Shown here: one piece after another, positions 49,428-58,741 of the stretch
Layout of the letters: every line of letters starts with the position of its first letter
Position numbering within the stretch: the stretch's first letter is position 1
Assembly (NCBI RefSeq): GCF_025345615.1
Contig: NZ_JAODWD010000001.1
Coordinates: forward strand, 1 to 64,000
Length of the DNA stretch: 64,000 nt
Origin: Mycobacterium deserti
GTDB lineage: Bacteria; Actinomycetota; Actinomycetes; Mycobacteriales; Mycobacteriaceae
Direction: 5' to 3'
Translations under genes and position numbers: made by a program
The notes under the pieces: generated by a model
Told to the model about the DNA's origin: nothing
Database searches by the model: none
The model's input: the letters and a program-made list of their open reading frames with translations, nothing else

Positions 49428-49464
49428 ACTCAGCAGCGAGCCGCCTTCAGCCGCGTCGCCGTCG

Positions 49465-49713
49465 CTACTTCAGCCACTTCCAAGGCTTGTCCCAGTGCCC
49501 CGGCGGCGGAACGCCCGGCAATTGGGCGATGTGCCCCGGCGGCGGAACGAACGGTAGCTGTCCGATGTGTCCGGGTGACGGGATGAAGTGGCCCGGACCC
49601 GGCGGCTCCCACCACCAGTCGTCGGCCTGCGCCTGGCCGGCACCGAGTCCGACCGCCGCGAAACCGAGCGCGCCGGCAATCGCCGCACTGGCTGTCATCT
49701 TTTTGATGTTCAT
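49465..49713 (-). CDS. Small secreted protein with PPGH repeats
   Basis: 82 residues from ATG 49713 with a GAGGAG ribosome binding site. Signal peptide at about 1-30 (ASAAIAGALGFAAVGLGAGQAQA). The mature part of about 50 residues repeats PGH-I-x-QLP-x-V-PP: four PGH triplets at regular spacing, with Trp at both ends (DDWWWEPP and HWDKPWKW). The regular His could bind metal; this is a guess. The DNA shows the same repeat unit. Confidence 0.75.
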   Translation of the reverse strand: MNIKKMTASAAIAGALGFAAVGLGAGQAQADDWWWEPPGPGHFIPSPGHIGQLPFVPPPGHIAQLPGVPPPGHWDKPWKWLK

Positions 49714-50091
49714 CGTGAACTCCTCTATCGACTGGCTGCCTCGCCGCTACCCGGAGGAGGGCTGGCCACCCCTAGGCGCCAACGGCAAGGCACTCACGAT
49801 CAATTCCCACTTTGTTTATCGTTGACGGCCGCGCGACCGTTAACCGCCCGCGTTGACAAAGCGATTCGCTTCGCGTGCGCGGGCGAGCCCTTGGTTGCGT
49901 TGTCACACAAACGTCCTTACTGCGAGGGTCCAGCTTCCTTCTCGCGCAACAAGAAGATCCGCGCCACCGCACAGCTATATTTCCTGACGTTACTTGGGTC
50001 CCCATGTAAGCCGACAAACAGCGGCTACGCATAGCGTGTGGTTGCTGGCTATGATGCCAGCAATCACTGTTTGATCCCGAGGGAGCGCCCG
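49714..50091. other. Intergenic region between divergent genes
   Basis: 378 bp. Contains AAGCGA-T-TCGCTT (49859-49871), a perfect short palindrome, directly after TTGACA (49853-49858), which could be a -35 box, though no -10 follows at good distance. No gene seen. Confidence 0.35.
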
Positions 50092-50883
50092 ATGTCTGCA
50101 GGCACAGCGGTCAAGCAACGGCTCGCGCCCGTCGCCAAAGCAGTGGCGCCCGGATGGTTCTGGCGCCGCAAATTCGACATCCTGTCGCGACTGGTCGCCG
50201 ACCGCGACGACATGCGACTAATCTGCACGCTCTGCGATCCGGCCCGGGTCTCCGTCGACATCGGCGCCGACGTCGGCGAGTTCTCGATCGCCATGGCTTC
50301 GGCGTCGAAGTCGGTGATCGCGTTCGAGCCGCGGCGCGCGCAGGCCCGCGATCTCGAGGCCATGTTCAGGGCGGCACAGGCTCCGGTCGACGTGCGTTCC
50401 GTAGCGCTGTCCGCGCAGGCCGGCACGATCGCCATGCGGGTGGTTGCCTCCGACCCGGGCCGCAGCACCATCGAAGGCGGCAACCCACTGGCCGACGAAT
50501 ACGACAGCACGGTCGAGACGATCGACGTTCCCGTTCAGCGGCTCGACGATCTGGGCCTGGAGAACGTCGGCTGCATCAAGGTGGACGTCGAGGGACACGA
50601 ACTCGCGGTGTTGCAAGGCGCCGTCAACACCATTCGCCGCAGCCGTCCGGCGTTGTTGATCGAAGCCGAGGAGCGCCACCATCCCAACGCCGTCGCCGAG
50701 ATCACGGCGCTGCTCACCGATCTCGGCTACCGCGGCTACTTCATCGACGGCGATGCCCGGCGGCCGATCGCGGAATTCGACGTCCAGCGTCATCAGAATC
50801 CGGCGAACATCGGCGGATGGCGCGACGGCTGGTCGACGCAGGGCACCTACGTCAACAACTTCGTTTTCCTGCCCTCGGACTGA
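50092..50883 (+). CDS. FkbM-family methyltransferase
   Basis: 263 residues from ATG 50092 (GAGGGAG upstream). SAM-binding SVDIGADVGEFSIAMA near residue 60 and the family hallmark IKVDVEGHELAVLQGA near residue 163. FkbM enzymes O-methylate polyketides or sugars, in mycobacteria often glycolipid sugars. No glycolipid cluster is next to it, so the substrate is unknown. Confidence 0.85.
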   Translation: MSAGTAVKQRLAPVAKAVAPGWFWRRKFDILSRLVADRDDMRLICTLCDPARVSVDIGADVGEFSIAMASASKSVIAFEPRRAQARDLEAMFRAAQAPVDVRSVALSAQAGTIAMRVVASDPGRSTIEGGNPLADEYDSTVETIDVPVQRLDDLGLENVGCIKVDVEGHELAVLQGAVNTIRRSRPALLIEAEERHHPNAVAEITALLTDLGYRGYFIDGDARRPIAEFDVQRHQNPANIGGWRDGWSTQGTYVNNFVFLPSD

Positions 50884-50887
50884 TGCG

Positions 50888-51565
50888 TCAGTACGAGTCG
50901 GCCAGCCGCATCCACTCGTACGGCGGCTGTTGCGGCCAACCCTGAGGCGAGTCCTCCCACGTCTCCTGACGCCCGTATGGGGTGAGGTCGAGCAGATCGA
51001 ACACGACCATGAACGGCTCCTCGCCGCGGTCGAACGTCTGCCATGTGTGAAAGACCCGGTCGCCGTCGCGCAGGAACACACTGATCGATTGGCGCTCTTG
51101 GCCGTCAGCCGTCGCGTGGAAATCGTCGTTGAACGTCGTGCCCGCCGACGACGCCCACGGCAATTGCCATCCCATCCGCTCACGGAACGCCAGCAACTTG
51201 GGCAGTTCGGCGCGCGACACCAACACCAACGACGTGTCCTTGGCGTGCAGATGCGACAGCGGCCCGATGTGGTCGGCCATCAGCGAGCAGCCGTCGCAGC
51301 CCTGCTCCCAGTCGGTGCCGAACATGAAGTGCTGCACGATCAGCTGCCGCCGGCCCTCGAACAGATCGAGCAGCGAGGCACGGCCGTTCTCGGTTTCGAA
51401 CGTGTACGACTCGGTGATCTCGACCATCGGCAGACGCCGGCGCGCGGCGCTGACGGTGTCTTTGAGCCGCATCAATTCCTTTTCCTTGACCAGCAATTCG
51501 GCTCGGGCCCCGTCCCATTCGGCGCGTGTCACGATCTGCGGCAACGCTCTGGCGGTCGTCGTCAT
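50888..51565 (-). CDS. DUF899 thioredoxin-fold family protein
   Basis: 225 residues from ATG 51565. Family features: LIVQHFMFGTDWEQGCDGCSLMADH, whose GCDGCS sits in place of a thioredoxin-type CxxC, and FHTWQTFDRGEEPFMVVFDLLDLTPYGRQE at the end. Members are predicted AhpC/thioredoxin-like proteins without proven function. It converges on the FkbM gene. Confidence 0.85.
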   Translation of the reverse strand: MTTTARALPQIVTRAEWDGARAELLVKEKELMRLKDTVSAARRRLPMVEITESYTFETENGRASLLDLFEGRRQLIVQHFMFGTDWEQGCDGCSLMADHIGPLSHLHAKDTSLVLVSRAELPKLLAFRERMGWQLPWASSAGTTFNDDFHATADGQERQSISVFLRDGDRVFHTWQTFDRGEEPFMVVFDLLDLTPYGRQETWEDSPQGWPQQPPYEWMRLADSY

Positions 51566-51605
51566 GAATGCAGCTTGCCACGCGACGGCTGATACGTTCG
51601 GGCAC

Positions 51606-52049
51606 GTGCGCACCACGTTCGAGTTCGACTTCGAGACGACGGCGACACCCGAGCAGGTTGTCGAGCTGATGACCGACTTCTCCCCCGACCGACCGCACCG
51701 CTGGCCCGCGTCGTCGGTTGAGGCGTTCGAGGTGTATCACCTCGGCGAGACCGAGGCCGACATCCGCGAGGGCCAGGACATGCCGAAGCTGTGGGCCAGA
51801 TGGCACTACGACTGGTCGACGCCGGGCACCGTCACGCTGACGATCACCGAAAGCACGGCGCTGCGAGCGGGCGGATTCATGCGGCTGACCGCCACGCCGA
51901 CGCCGCAGGGCGGCAGTTCGGTGCACGCGATCTGGGACCAGACGTCGAAGAACCTCACCGGGTTGATCGCGGTCACCGTGATGCGGTTCATCGGTCCGCG
52001 GACGCTGGGGTCCTATTACAAGAAGGTCTACGACGGTTTGGACGCCTAG
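51606..52049 (+). CDS. SRPBCC-family (START-like) protein
   Basis: 147 residues from GTG 51606, 40 bp from the divergent DUF899 start. The pattern FEFDFETTATPEQVVELMTDF, central beta strands and a long C-terminal helix suit the polyketide cyclase/lipid-binding fold. Ligand unknown. Its stop overlaps the convergent oxidoreductase stop by 4 bp. Confidence 0.7.
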   Translation: MRTTFEFDFETTATPEQVVELMTDFSPDRPHRWPASSVEAFEVYHLGETEADIREGQDMPKLWARWHYDWSTPGTVTLTITESTALRAGGFMRLTATPTPQGGSSVHAIWDQTSKNLTGLIAVTVMRFIGPRTLGSYYKKVYDGLDA

Positions 52050-52936
52050 AAGTCCCTGACGGCGTCCGCGATCCGACGGACCTGGTCGACGTTGGAGCTG
52101 GTCGGGATGAGGTGAACCTCGTCGGCGCCGATCGCCTCGAATCGTCGCAACACATCGAGCAATTCGCGCTCCGTGCCCGCCCACCCGGTGCTCGGCGCCA
52201 TCGCGTCCACGATCTCGGCGGGCACCCAGTTCATATAGCGGCGCAGATGCCGATGCAGCTGGCGGCGCGTCGCGTCGCCGTCGCCGAGGGCGAACCAGAA
52301 CGACGTCGCAAGGTGCGGCGCGGACCTGCCCACCTGCTCCCAAGCGTCGCGGGCGACGTCGAACAGCCGGGTCTCCTTCTCGACGTCGAGGTCGAGCGTC
52401 ATTCCGGCCACGCCGTCGGCCCACGCGGCGGCGCTGCGAATGGTCTTGGGCCCCATCGTGCCGACCAGCAGCCGCGGCCCGCCGGTCTGCAGCGGTGGCG
52501 GCCCGACCGGGACAACGGACTCGGTGACCTTCTCGCCGGCCCAGATTCGCTTCATCACCGCCACCCGCTCGGCCATCCCGCGCATCGTCTGCGTCGCCGG
52601 ATCGGCGCCGACGGCGCGGTAGTCCTCATGGCGCCCACCCACGCCGAGGCCGACCGTCAACCGGCCGCCGCTGAGCATGTCGGCCGTGGCCAGGGCCTTG
52701 GCCAACATGACCGGGTCGTGCAACTGCGGCACCACCACCGTGGTCACCAGGCGCACTCGATCCGTCCAGGCCGCCAAGGCGCCCAGCAGCGTCAGGCACT
52801 CGGGGTTGTCGAACGCGATCCGCTCGCCCCAGCACAGCGACGAGAACGGTCCCTCGTCGATCAGTCGCGCCCACGCCCGCAGCGTGTCGGCGTCTAGGTG
52901 GGGCTCCATCACCGGCATCGTCATCCCGATCCGCAC
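52046..52936 (-). CDS. LLM-class flavin/F420-dependent oxidoreductase
   Basis: 296 residues from GTG 52936 (VRIGMTMPVMEPHLDADTL). TIM-barrel luciferase-like fold with RVRLVTTVVVPQLHDPVMLAKALATAD and LTVGLGVGGRHEDYRA, typical of mycobacterial F420-dependent members. The substrate is not evident. The longer open frame upstream is a shadow of the divergent DUF4032 gene. Confidence 0.82.
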   Translation of the reverse strand: MRIGMTMPVMEPHLDADTLRAWARLIDEGPFSSLCWGERIAFDNPECLTLLGALAAWTDRVRLVTTVVVPQLHDPVMLAKALATADMLSGGRLTVGLGVGGRHEDYRAVGADPATQTMRGMAERVAVMKRIWAGEKVTESVVPVGPPPLQTGGPRLLVGTMGPKTIRSAAAWADGVAGMTLDLDVEKETRLFDVARDAWEQVGRSAPHLATSFWFALGDGDATRRQLHRHLRRYMNWVPAEIVDAMAPSTGWAGTERELLDVLRRFEAIGADEVHLIPTSSNVDQVRRIADAVRDF

Positions 52937-53018
52937 GCGGCGATTCTGGCACGCGTCCGGTCGGCCCGAACGGCGACGACTGGTTTCGCGCGCGCCCCAT
53001 CGAGGGCAGCATGAAGGT

Positions 53019-54290
53019 ATGGCAGCCCGCGTACCGGAGCTCCGTCTGCGTGCGCCGACGGCGGAACTGCTCGCGCTGCCGTGGGAACTGCCGTTGTCCG
53101 AGTGGACGGTGCCCGACGTTCCGCTGCGCGACATCGCGGTGGGGCCCAGCAGGCATCTGGTGAAATTCGTCGAAGCGGACAACGCGCTGTGGGCGGTCAA
53201 GGACATGCCGCCGCGTATCGCCGACAAGGAATTCACCGTGCTGCGCCGGCTCGAGGACATGGGCCTTCCCGCGGTGCGTCCGGCCGGCCTGGTGCGCCAA
53301 CCCGAGTACGACACCGCCCTGCTGCTGACCCGCTATCTCGACGGTTCCTGGCAATACCGGCGCCTGTTCAAGCGTCTGCCTGCCGATCAACCCAAGCACC
53401 GGGCCAGGCTGTTCGACGCGATGGCCAACCTGATGGTCGAGCTGCACCGCCACGGTGTGTTCTGGGGCGATTGCTCGCTGGCCAACACGCTGTTCACCCG
53501 GGACGGCCAGGTGCTGCAGGCGTCGCTGGTCGACGCGGAGACCAGCGAGGTGCATCCGGTGTTGTCCGACGGCCAACGCGAGCACGACATGAGCATTCTC
53601 GTAGAGAACGTTGCCGCGGGCATGGTCGACCTCGTCGCGCAGCTGGACCGCTTGGAGCTCGAAGAGATCGTGATCGAGGAAGCGTTCGATATCCGCAACC
53701 GCTACGAGCAGCTGTGGGAGATCCTGCACGCCGAACCGGTCTTCGGCATGTCCGACCGCTACCGCGTCGAGAGCACCATCCGGCGGCTCAACGACCTGGG
53801 TTTCGCTGTCGACGAGATCGCCCTGCGGCCCGTGGGCGCCGAACCCGACCGGCTGCGGCTGCACGTCGCGGTCGGTGACCGCCGCTACCACGCCCAGCAT
53901 CTGCGGGAGCTGACCGGCCTCGATGTCGGTGAGGGCCAGGCGCAGATCCTGCTCGGTGATCTGCACACCTACCAGGGACTGCTGTGCCGCGAAGCGGGTT
54001 ATTACGTCGACGAGTCGACTGCGGCGCGGCTGTGGGTGATGGAGGTCGCGACACCCGAGATGCACCGCGCGCACAATGCGGTCCGCGGAACCGGCACCCC
54101 GATCCAAGCGTACTGCGATCTGCTCGAGGTCCGCTGGCTGCTCAGCGAACGCGCAGGTCGCGACGTCGGAACCGAGGCCGCGCTGGCCGCGCTCGCCCGC
54201 GACGTCATCCCCACCGACTCAGCGGCGAAGATGGCGGTGGCGGAGATACCGACCGCACCGATGCCGGTGATCGACGCTGACGAGCCGTGA
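53019..54290 (+). CDS. DUF4032 protein with LPS-kinase/RIO-like N-terminal domain
   Basis: 423 residues from ATG 53019. The N-terminal half is a kinase-like fold: a Lys in HLVKFVEADNALWAVKDMP, catalytic loop HGVFWGDCSLANTLF (D/N arrangement of RIO/LPS kinases) and a D-x-E segment LVDAETSEV. The C-terminal half is the actinobacterial DUF4032 domain (RYHAQHLRELTGLDVGEGQAQ). Function unknown. Confidence 0.8.
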   Translation: MAARVPELRLRAPTAELLALPWELPLSEWTVPDVPLRDIAVGPSRHLVKFVEADNALWAVKDMPPRIADKEFTVLRRLEDMGLPAVRPAGLVRQPEYDTALLLTRYLDGSWQYRRLFKRLPADQPKHRARLFDAMANLMVELHRHGVFWGDCSLANTLFTRDGQVLQASLVDAETSEVHPVLSDGQREHDMSILVENVAAGMVDLVAQLDRLELEEIVIEEAFDIRNRYEQLWEILHAEPVFGMSDRYRVESTIRRLNDLGFAVDEIALRPVGAEPDRLRLHVAVGDRRYHAQHLRELTGLDVGEGQAQILLGDLHTYQGLLCREAGYYVDESTAARLWVMEVATPEMHRAHNAVRGTGTPIQAYCDLLEVRWLLSERAGRDVGTEAALAALARDVIPTDSAAKMAVAEIPTAPMPVIDADEP

Positions 54291-54301
54291 ACGCTGGCAG
54301 C

Positions 54302-54724
54302 ATGGAACCCATGGCCATCACCACCACATCCATCGGGCACATCCGGCTCACGGTGACCGACATCGACCGGTCACGGCAGTTCTACGAGAGCGTGTTCGAT
54401 TGGCAGGTGTTGATCGAACTGCCAGAGAAGGCGGACAGCGCCACCCGCGAGGCACTGAGCTTTCTGTTCGGCGGGGTGATCTATGACCTCGGCGGCACGC
54501 TGGTAGGCCTTCGCCCGGTGGCCTCAGACCGCTTCGACGAAGACCGCGCAGGACTGGACCACCTCGCGTTCCGGCTCGGCGGCAAATCCGAAATCGACGA
54601 TGCGGCAGCACATCTCGACAGCCTGGGAATCCCCCACGAGCCTGTCAAGGACATCGGCCCGTCCTACATTCTCGAATTCCGCGATCCGGACAACATCGCG
54701 CTGGAGTTGACCGCCCCGAAGTGA
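54302..54724 (+). CDS. VOC-family (glyoxalase fold) protein
   Basis: 140 residues from ATG 54302; ATG 54311 is equally possible. Single module: GHIRLTVTDIDRSRQFYESVFDW ... LDHLAFRLGG ... YILEFRDPDNIALEL. The His and Glu positions of a metal site are present (GHI, DHLAF, ALEL). Substrate unknown. Followed by a long hairpin. Confidence 0.8.
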   Translation: MEPMAITTTSIGHIRLTVTDIDRSRQFYESVFDWQVLIELPEKADSATREALSFLFGGVIYDLGGTLVGLRPVASDRFDEDRAGLDHLAFRLGGKSEIDDAAAHLDSLGIPHEPVKDIGPSYILEFRDPDNIALELTAPK

Positions 54725-54726
54725 GC

Positions 54727-54775
54727 GATTTCGGTGCGCAAACGTTCGCGCAGCGACTGTTTGCGCACCGAAATC
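54727..54775. terminator. Long perfect hairpin (17-bp stem)
   Basis: GATTTCGGTGCGCAAAC (54727-54743) and its exact reverse complement (54759-54775) enclose a 15-base loop. It begins 3 bp after the VOC stop, so it can act as a terminator. The length and the lack of a T-run also suit a dispersed palindromic repeat; see findings. Confidence 0.7.
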
Positions 54776-54856
54776 ACGAGGAGCGGGGGTTTTCCCCCAC
54801 CAAGTTCTGGGGAAAACGCTGTGTCGCCCGCGGACCGATGTCCATAGGTTGAAGAC

Positions 54857-56182
54857 ATGGTCGCAGTCACCGACACGAGTCCAGACGTCACCCCGACGCC
54901 TGCCGACACCGACGAACAGCCCACCCCCACGTCGTCAGTCCGCACTCTAGGGATCGTGCCGACCGCATCGATGGTGACCGGCGCCGCGATCGCCACGGTG
55001 TGGATCTGGATCCCGTTGACGATCCTCATCATTGGGATCTCCTCGATCCCGAGCGGCATCGGGTTCGCGGTCGCGGCCGTGCTGTTCGTCTACCTGATGC
55101 GCGGCGTCGAGTGGGTAGAGCGGATGCGCAGCGAGGCGGTGTTCGCCATGGGCATCGCCGTCCCGCCGCGGCGGATCTCGCCCAACAGCGGCGTCCAGCG
55201 CTGGCTGCACCAGCTGTGGCTCGACATCAGCAGCGCCAAGTTCTGGAAAGCCACGGCGCATCACTACCTACGGATGCTCTATGACCTCCTGGCCGCGGGC
55301 ATTGCATTCGGTCTGTTGGTGTTCGCCATTCTCGGTCCCGCCGCGGCGATCGCGATCAACCAGAGCGACGACGACGCCGGGCTGGATTTCGTGCCGCCGT
55401 GGGTGGCGTTCCTCCTCGCCGCGGTCGCGGTGGTCGCTGCCGTCGCGATCCTGTTCTTCGCCCCTGCGGTCGACGCCGCGATCGACCGGTGGCTTCTGTC
55501 GCCGTCGTCGACGGCCGCGCTCGAGCATCAGGTCAGCGCGTTGGCCGACGCTCGTCAGGGCGCGGTGTCGTCGGCGCAAACCGAGCGCCACCGCATCGAG
55601 CGCGATCTGCACGACAGCGTGCAGCCGCGGCTGGTGTCACTGGCCATGACCATCGGGTTGGCCCAGACGAAACTCGACACCGATCTGCCCGCGGCCAAGA
55701 CGCTGATCGCCGAGGCGCACGACGACGCCAAGAGCGCGCTCGTCGAACTGCGCAACGTCGTGCGCGGAATCGCGCCGACGATTCTGTCCGACCGCGGCCT
55801 CGATGCTGCGCTGTCGTCGGTGGTGCAGCGGTCTGAAAAGAACGGCGTGCCGACGACACTGAACGTTCACCTTCCGCGCCGGCTGCCCGACGAGGCCGAG
55901 TCGGTGGCCTATTTCGTCGTCGCCGAGGCGTTGACCAACGTCGCCAAACACGCCCAGGCGGCACAGGCGGTCGTCACCGTGCGCCTCGACGAGGCGACCG
56001 ACGAGTTGTACGTGACGGTGTTCGACGACGGCCGCGGCGGCGCGGAGATCACCGACGACGAGAACGCCACCGGACTGCGGGGTCTCGAGGAACGGGTGCG
56101 CGCGGCCCGCGGCACCTTCGCCGTGTCCAGCCCCGCGACGGGCCCGACTATCGTCACCGCGGTGTTGCCATGCGGATCGTGA
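54857..56182 (+). CDS. Sensor histidine kinase, NarL-type two-component system
   Basis: 441 residues. A disordered N-terminus (1-38) and four membrane helices (about 40-60, 63-82, 143-165, 183-203) precede the HisKA_3 domain with phospho-acceptor His252 in RHRIERDLHDSVQPRL. The C-terminal HATPase domain has VAEALTNVAKHA and FDDGRGGA. No large extracellular domain is present, so it probably senses a membrane signal. It overlaps the response regulator gene by 13 bp. Confidence 0.9.
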   Translation: MVAVTDTSPDVTPTPADTDEQPTPTSSVRTLGIVPTASMVTGAAIATVWIWIPLTILIIGISSIPSGIGFAVAAVLFVYLMRGVEWVERMRSEAVFAMGIAVPPRRISPNSGVQRWLHQLWLDISSAKFWKATAHHYLRMLYDLLAAGIAFGLLVFAILGPAAAIAINQSDDDAGLDFVPPWVAFLLAAVAVVAAVAILFFAPAVDAAIDRWLLSPSSTAALEHQVSALADARQGAVSSAQTERHRIERDLHDSVQPRLVSLAMTIGLAQTKLDTDLPAAKTLIAEAHDDAKSALVELRNVVRGIAPTILSDRGLDAALSSVVQRSEKNGVPTTLNVHLPRRLPDEAESVAYFVVAEALTNVAKHAQAAQAVVTVRLDEATDELYVTVFDDGRGGAEITDDENATGLRGLEERVRAARGTFAVSSPATGPTIVTAVLPCGS

Positions 56183-56814
56183 TCGCCGAGGATTCCGCCC
56201 TGCTGCGCGCGGGAATCGAGCGGATCCTCACCGACGCCGGTCACGAGGTGGTCGCCGGCGTGCCCGATGCGACCAACCTGCTGCGGCTGGTCAACGAGCA
56301 GCGACCCGACCTGGCGATCCTCGACGTGCGGATGCCGCCGACATTCACCGACGAGGGCATCCGGGCAGCGGCGCTGCTGCGCAAACAGAACCCGGAGTCG
56401 CCGGTGCTGGTGCTCTCGCATTACGTCGAGGAGCGCTATGCGGCCGACCTGATCGCCTCGGACACAAAGGGATTCGGCTACCTGCTCAAGGACCGGGTGG
56501 CCGATGTCCCGGCTTTCCTCGACGCGGTCGGGGTCGTCGGCGGTGGCGGCACCGTTCTCGACCCCGAAGTGGTGTCGCAGATACTGGTGCGCTCACACCG
56601 CCGCAGCGCGCTTGAAGCCCTCACCCCGCGCGAGAGCGAGGTGCTGCAACTCATGGCCGAGGGCAGGACGAACTCGGCGATCGCGTCGGCGCTGCACGTC
56701 TCCGTGGGCTCCGCCGAGAAGCACATCGCCTCGATCTTCACCAAGTTGGACCTTGCTCCCGACGAGAGCGAGAACCGCCGCGTGCTGGCGGTCCTGCGCT
56801 ACCTCGAGTCCTGA
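56170..56814 (+). CDS. LuxR/NarL-type response regulator
   Basis: 214 residues. Receiver domain with phospho-acceptor Asp52 (DLAILDVRMPP), then a C-terminal LuxR HTH (about 150-207: LTPRESEVLQLMAEGRTNSAIASALHVSVGSAEKHI). Partner of the overlapping kinase gene; it likely controls this operon among others. Confidence 0.93.
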   Translation: MRIVIAEDSALLRAGIERILTDAGHEVVAGVPDATNLLRLVNEQRPDLAILDVRMPPTFTDEGIRAAALLRKQNPESPVLVLSHYVEERYAADLIASDTKGFGYLLKDRVADVPAFLDAVGVVGGGGTVLDPEVVSQILVRSHRRSALEALTPRESEVLQLMAEGRTNSAIASALHVSVGSAEKHIASIFTKLDLAPDESENRRVLAVLRYLES

Positions 56815-56835
56815 ACCTGCGGAAGGAAATTCATC

Positions 56836-57717
56836 GTGACCACTCTGGCTCCCCCACCACCAGCACCGGCTACCCCGCCTCCTCCCCTCTCCCCTGGCGG
56901 GCGCACCGCGGTACGCGTGACGCTCATCGTCGCCGCGGTCGTGCTGGTGGTGGGGTCTCTCGTGTCGCTGGGCGTCATCGCGTTCGGCATCAGCGGTTTT
57001 CGGGTGATCACGGATTCCAAGGCGCTGCCTTCGCAGATGCGCGCGCTGGTGGTCGACACCGGCTCCGTTCCGGTGGCGGTGCGGATCACCACCGACCGCA
57101 ACGCCAGCGAACCCCGCGCCGACCTGCGCATGGTGAATTCGATGCGGGCAGGCGCAAACCCGTTGGGAGTCAGCGTCGATCGTGGCGAGACTCGCATCAC
57201 CATCAACGGTGAATCGTCGCCGTTCCTGCAGTGGAGCCGGGGCGGGGAGATCTCCGTCGTACTGCCACCGGATCTGGCCCGCAGGTTGACGGTCACCACA
57301 CGCCAGGACAACGGCGTCGTGCTCGCCCAGGCCGATGTCGATCAGCTCAACGCGAATACCGACAATGGTGCGGTCATTCTCAGCGGATCCGCCCGCAGGA
57401 TCGAGATCCACACCGATAACGGCGACGTGGTCACCCCCGACCGGATCTCGGTGTCCGAGGCATTCATCGCTACCACCGACAACGGTGCGGTCAAGGTGGA
57501 CTTCTCCGAAGCCGCGCCGAAGACGATCGACGCCACGAGCGATAACGGTGACGTCGTCATCGCGCTGCCGGCGCGTGGCCCATACGTGGTCAACGCCAGC
57601 ACCGACAACGGCGACGCCGTCGTGCGGGTGCCGCAGACGCAAGACCGGGAAGCGGCGGCGGCCGTCGTGACCGTCCGCTCGCAGAACGGTGACGTGGTCA
57701 TCGAGGACCTGCGGTAG
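56836..57717 (+). CDS. DUF4097 single-pass membrane protein
   Basis: 293 residues. Pro-rich N-terminus (residues 1-25), one membrane helix (about 31-60), then an extracellular DUF4097 beta-helix with repeated TDNG/DNGDV turns (STDNGDAVV, TDNGAVKV, HTDNGDVV). Third gene of the kinase-regulator operon, 21 bp after the regulator. DUF4097 proteins are often encoded with envelope-stress systems, so it may be the sensor partner or output. Confidence 0.8.
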   Translation: MTTLAPPPPAPATPPPPLSPGGRTAVRVTLIVAAVVLVVGSLVSLGVIAFGISGFRVITDSKALPSQMRALVVDTGSVPVAVRITTDRNASEPRADLRMVNSMRAGANPLGVSVDRGETRITINGESSPFLQWSRGGEISVVLPPDLARRLTVTTRQDNGVVLAQADVDQLNANTDNGAVILSGSARRIEIHTDNGDVVTPDRISVSEAFIATTDNGAVKVDFSEAAPKTIDATSDNGDVVIALPARGPYVVNASTDNGDAVVRVPQTQDREAAAAVVTVRSQNGDVVIEDLR

Positions 57718-57727
57718 TCGCCAGCCG

Positions 57728-58741
57728 TCAGGTGAGGCGGGAGAAGATCTCGGCGACAGTGCCGGCTCTGGCGTGCCGGAACCCGATACCGGCCCAGACG
57801 TTGACGGCGTCGGGCGAGCCTGCGCGCACCGACGCCGCCCGCAGCGGACTGGTCAGGTAGTGCACCTCCGGATAGCCGAACGGCGCGTGGGCCTCGTGCT
57901 CGTCGATGAATCGGTTGCGGAGGCCGCGTGCGTAGCGACCGGAAAACGCTTTCGTGACCGCGGTTTCGGTGAACCCGCCATCCTGCAGCGCGGCACGATG
58001 CACCGGGCTGCTGCCCGCCTCGTCGGCGAGCAGAAACGCCGTTCCCAGTTGCGCAGCCACCGCGCCCGCGTCGCGGACTCGCGCGATGTCGTCGGCGGTC
58101 ATCAGTCCCCCCGCGGCCACTACCGGCAGACCCAGCGTCGTCACCGCGGCCAGCAGGTCGTCGAGCGGCTGGGCAGACGGCTCGGCGGTCGTATCGAAGG
58201 TGCCTCGGTGCCCGCCCGCAGCCGGGCCCTGTGCGGCCAGTGCGTCGACACCGCATTCGATCGCCGCCTCGGCCTCCGCCAGCGTCGTCACGGTTCCGAC
58301 TGTGGTGACGCCCGCCTCGCGCAACCGGCGGCACTCGTCGGCGCTGGGCAGCCCGAACGTGAACGACGCCACCTCCGGTCGGACGTCGAGAAGGACGTCG
58401 AGCTTGGCGGCCCACGCGTCGTCGTCGAAGCGCGGCTCCCCCAGTTGGGCGCCATAGCGCTCCGCGTCGGCTGCAAGTGCGGCGGTGTATCGCTCGATGG
58501 CCTCGGGTCTTGCCGCACTGGGTTGCGGCACAAACAGATTCGCGCCGATCGGGCCCTGCGCCTGTTGGCGGGCCGCGGCGAGCCGTTCCCCGAACGTGTC
58601 GGCGCTCAGGTAGCCGCCGGGTACGAAGCCCAGCCCGCCGGCGTTGGTTCCGGCCGCGGCCAGTTCGGGCGTCGACGGCCCTCCCGCCATGGGCGCGACG
58701 ATCACGGGAACCGACAGCTCCCTCAGGTCGAATCTACTCAT
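57728..58741 (-). CDS. Nitronate monooxygenase (2-nitropropane dioxygenase family)
   Basis: 337 residues, FMN TIM barrel. PVIVAPMAGGPSTPELAAAGTNAGGLGF at the N-terminus, AQGPAAGGHRGTF (substrate/FMN loop) near residue 190, and VVAAGGLMTADDIARVRDAGAVAAQLGTAF are diagnostic. It oxidises toxic propionate-3-nitronate in known members. It lies 1 bp after the acetyltransferase gene. Confidence 0.9.
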   Translation of the reverse strand: MSRFDLRELSVPVIVAPMAGGPSTPELAAAGTNAGGLGFVPGGYLSADTFGERLAAARQQAQGPIGANLFVPQPSAARPEAIERYTAALAADAERYGAQLGEPRFDDDAWAAKLDVLLDVRPEVASFTFGLPSADECRRLREAGVTTVGTVTTLAEAEAAIECGVDALAAQGPAAGGHRGTFDTTAEPSAQPLDDLLAAVTTLGLPVVAAGGLMTADDIARVRDAGAVAAQLGTAFLLADEAGSSPVHRAALQDGGFTETAVTKAFSGRYARGLRNRFIDEHEAHAPFGYPEVHYLTSPLRAASVRAGSPDAVNVWAGIGFRHARAGTVAEIFSRLT

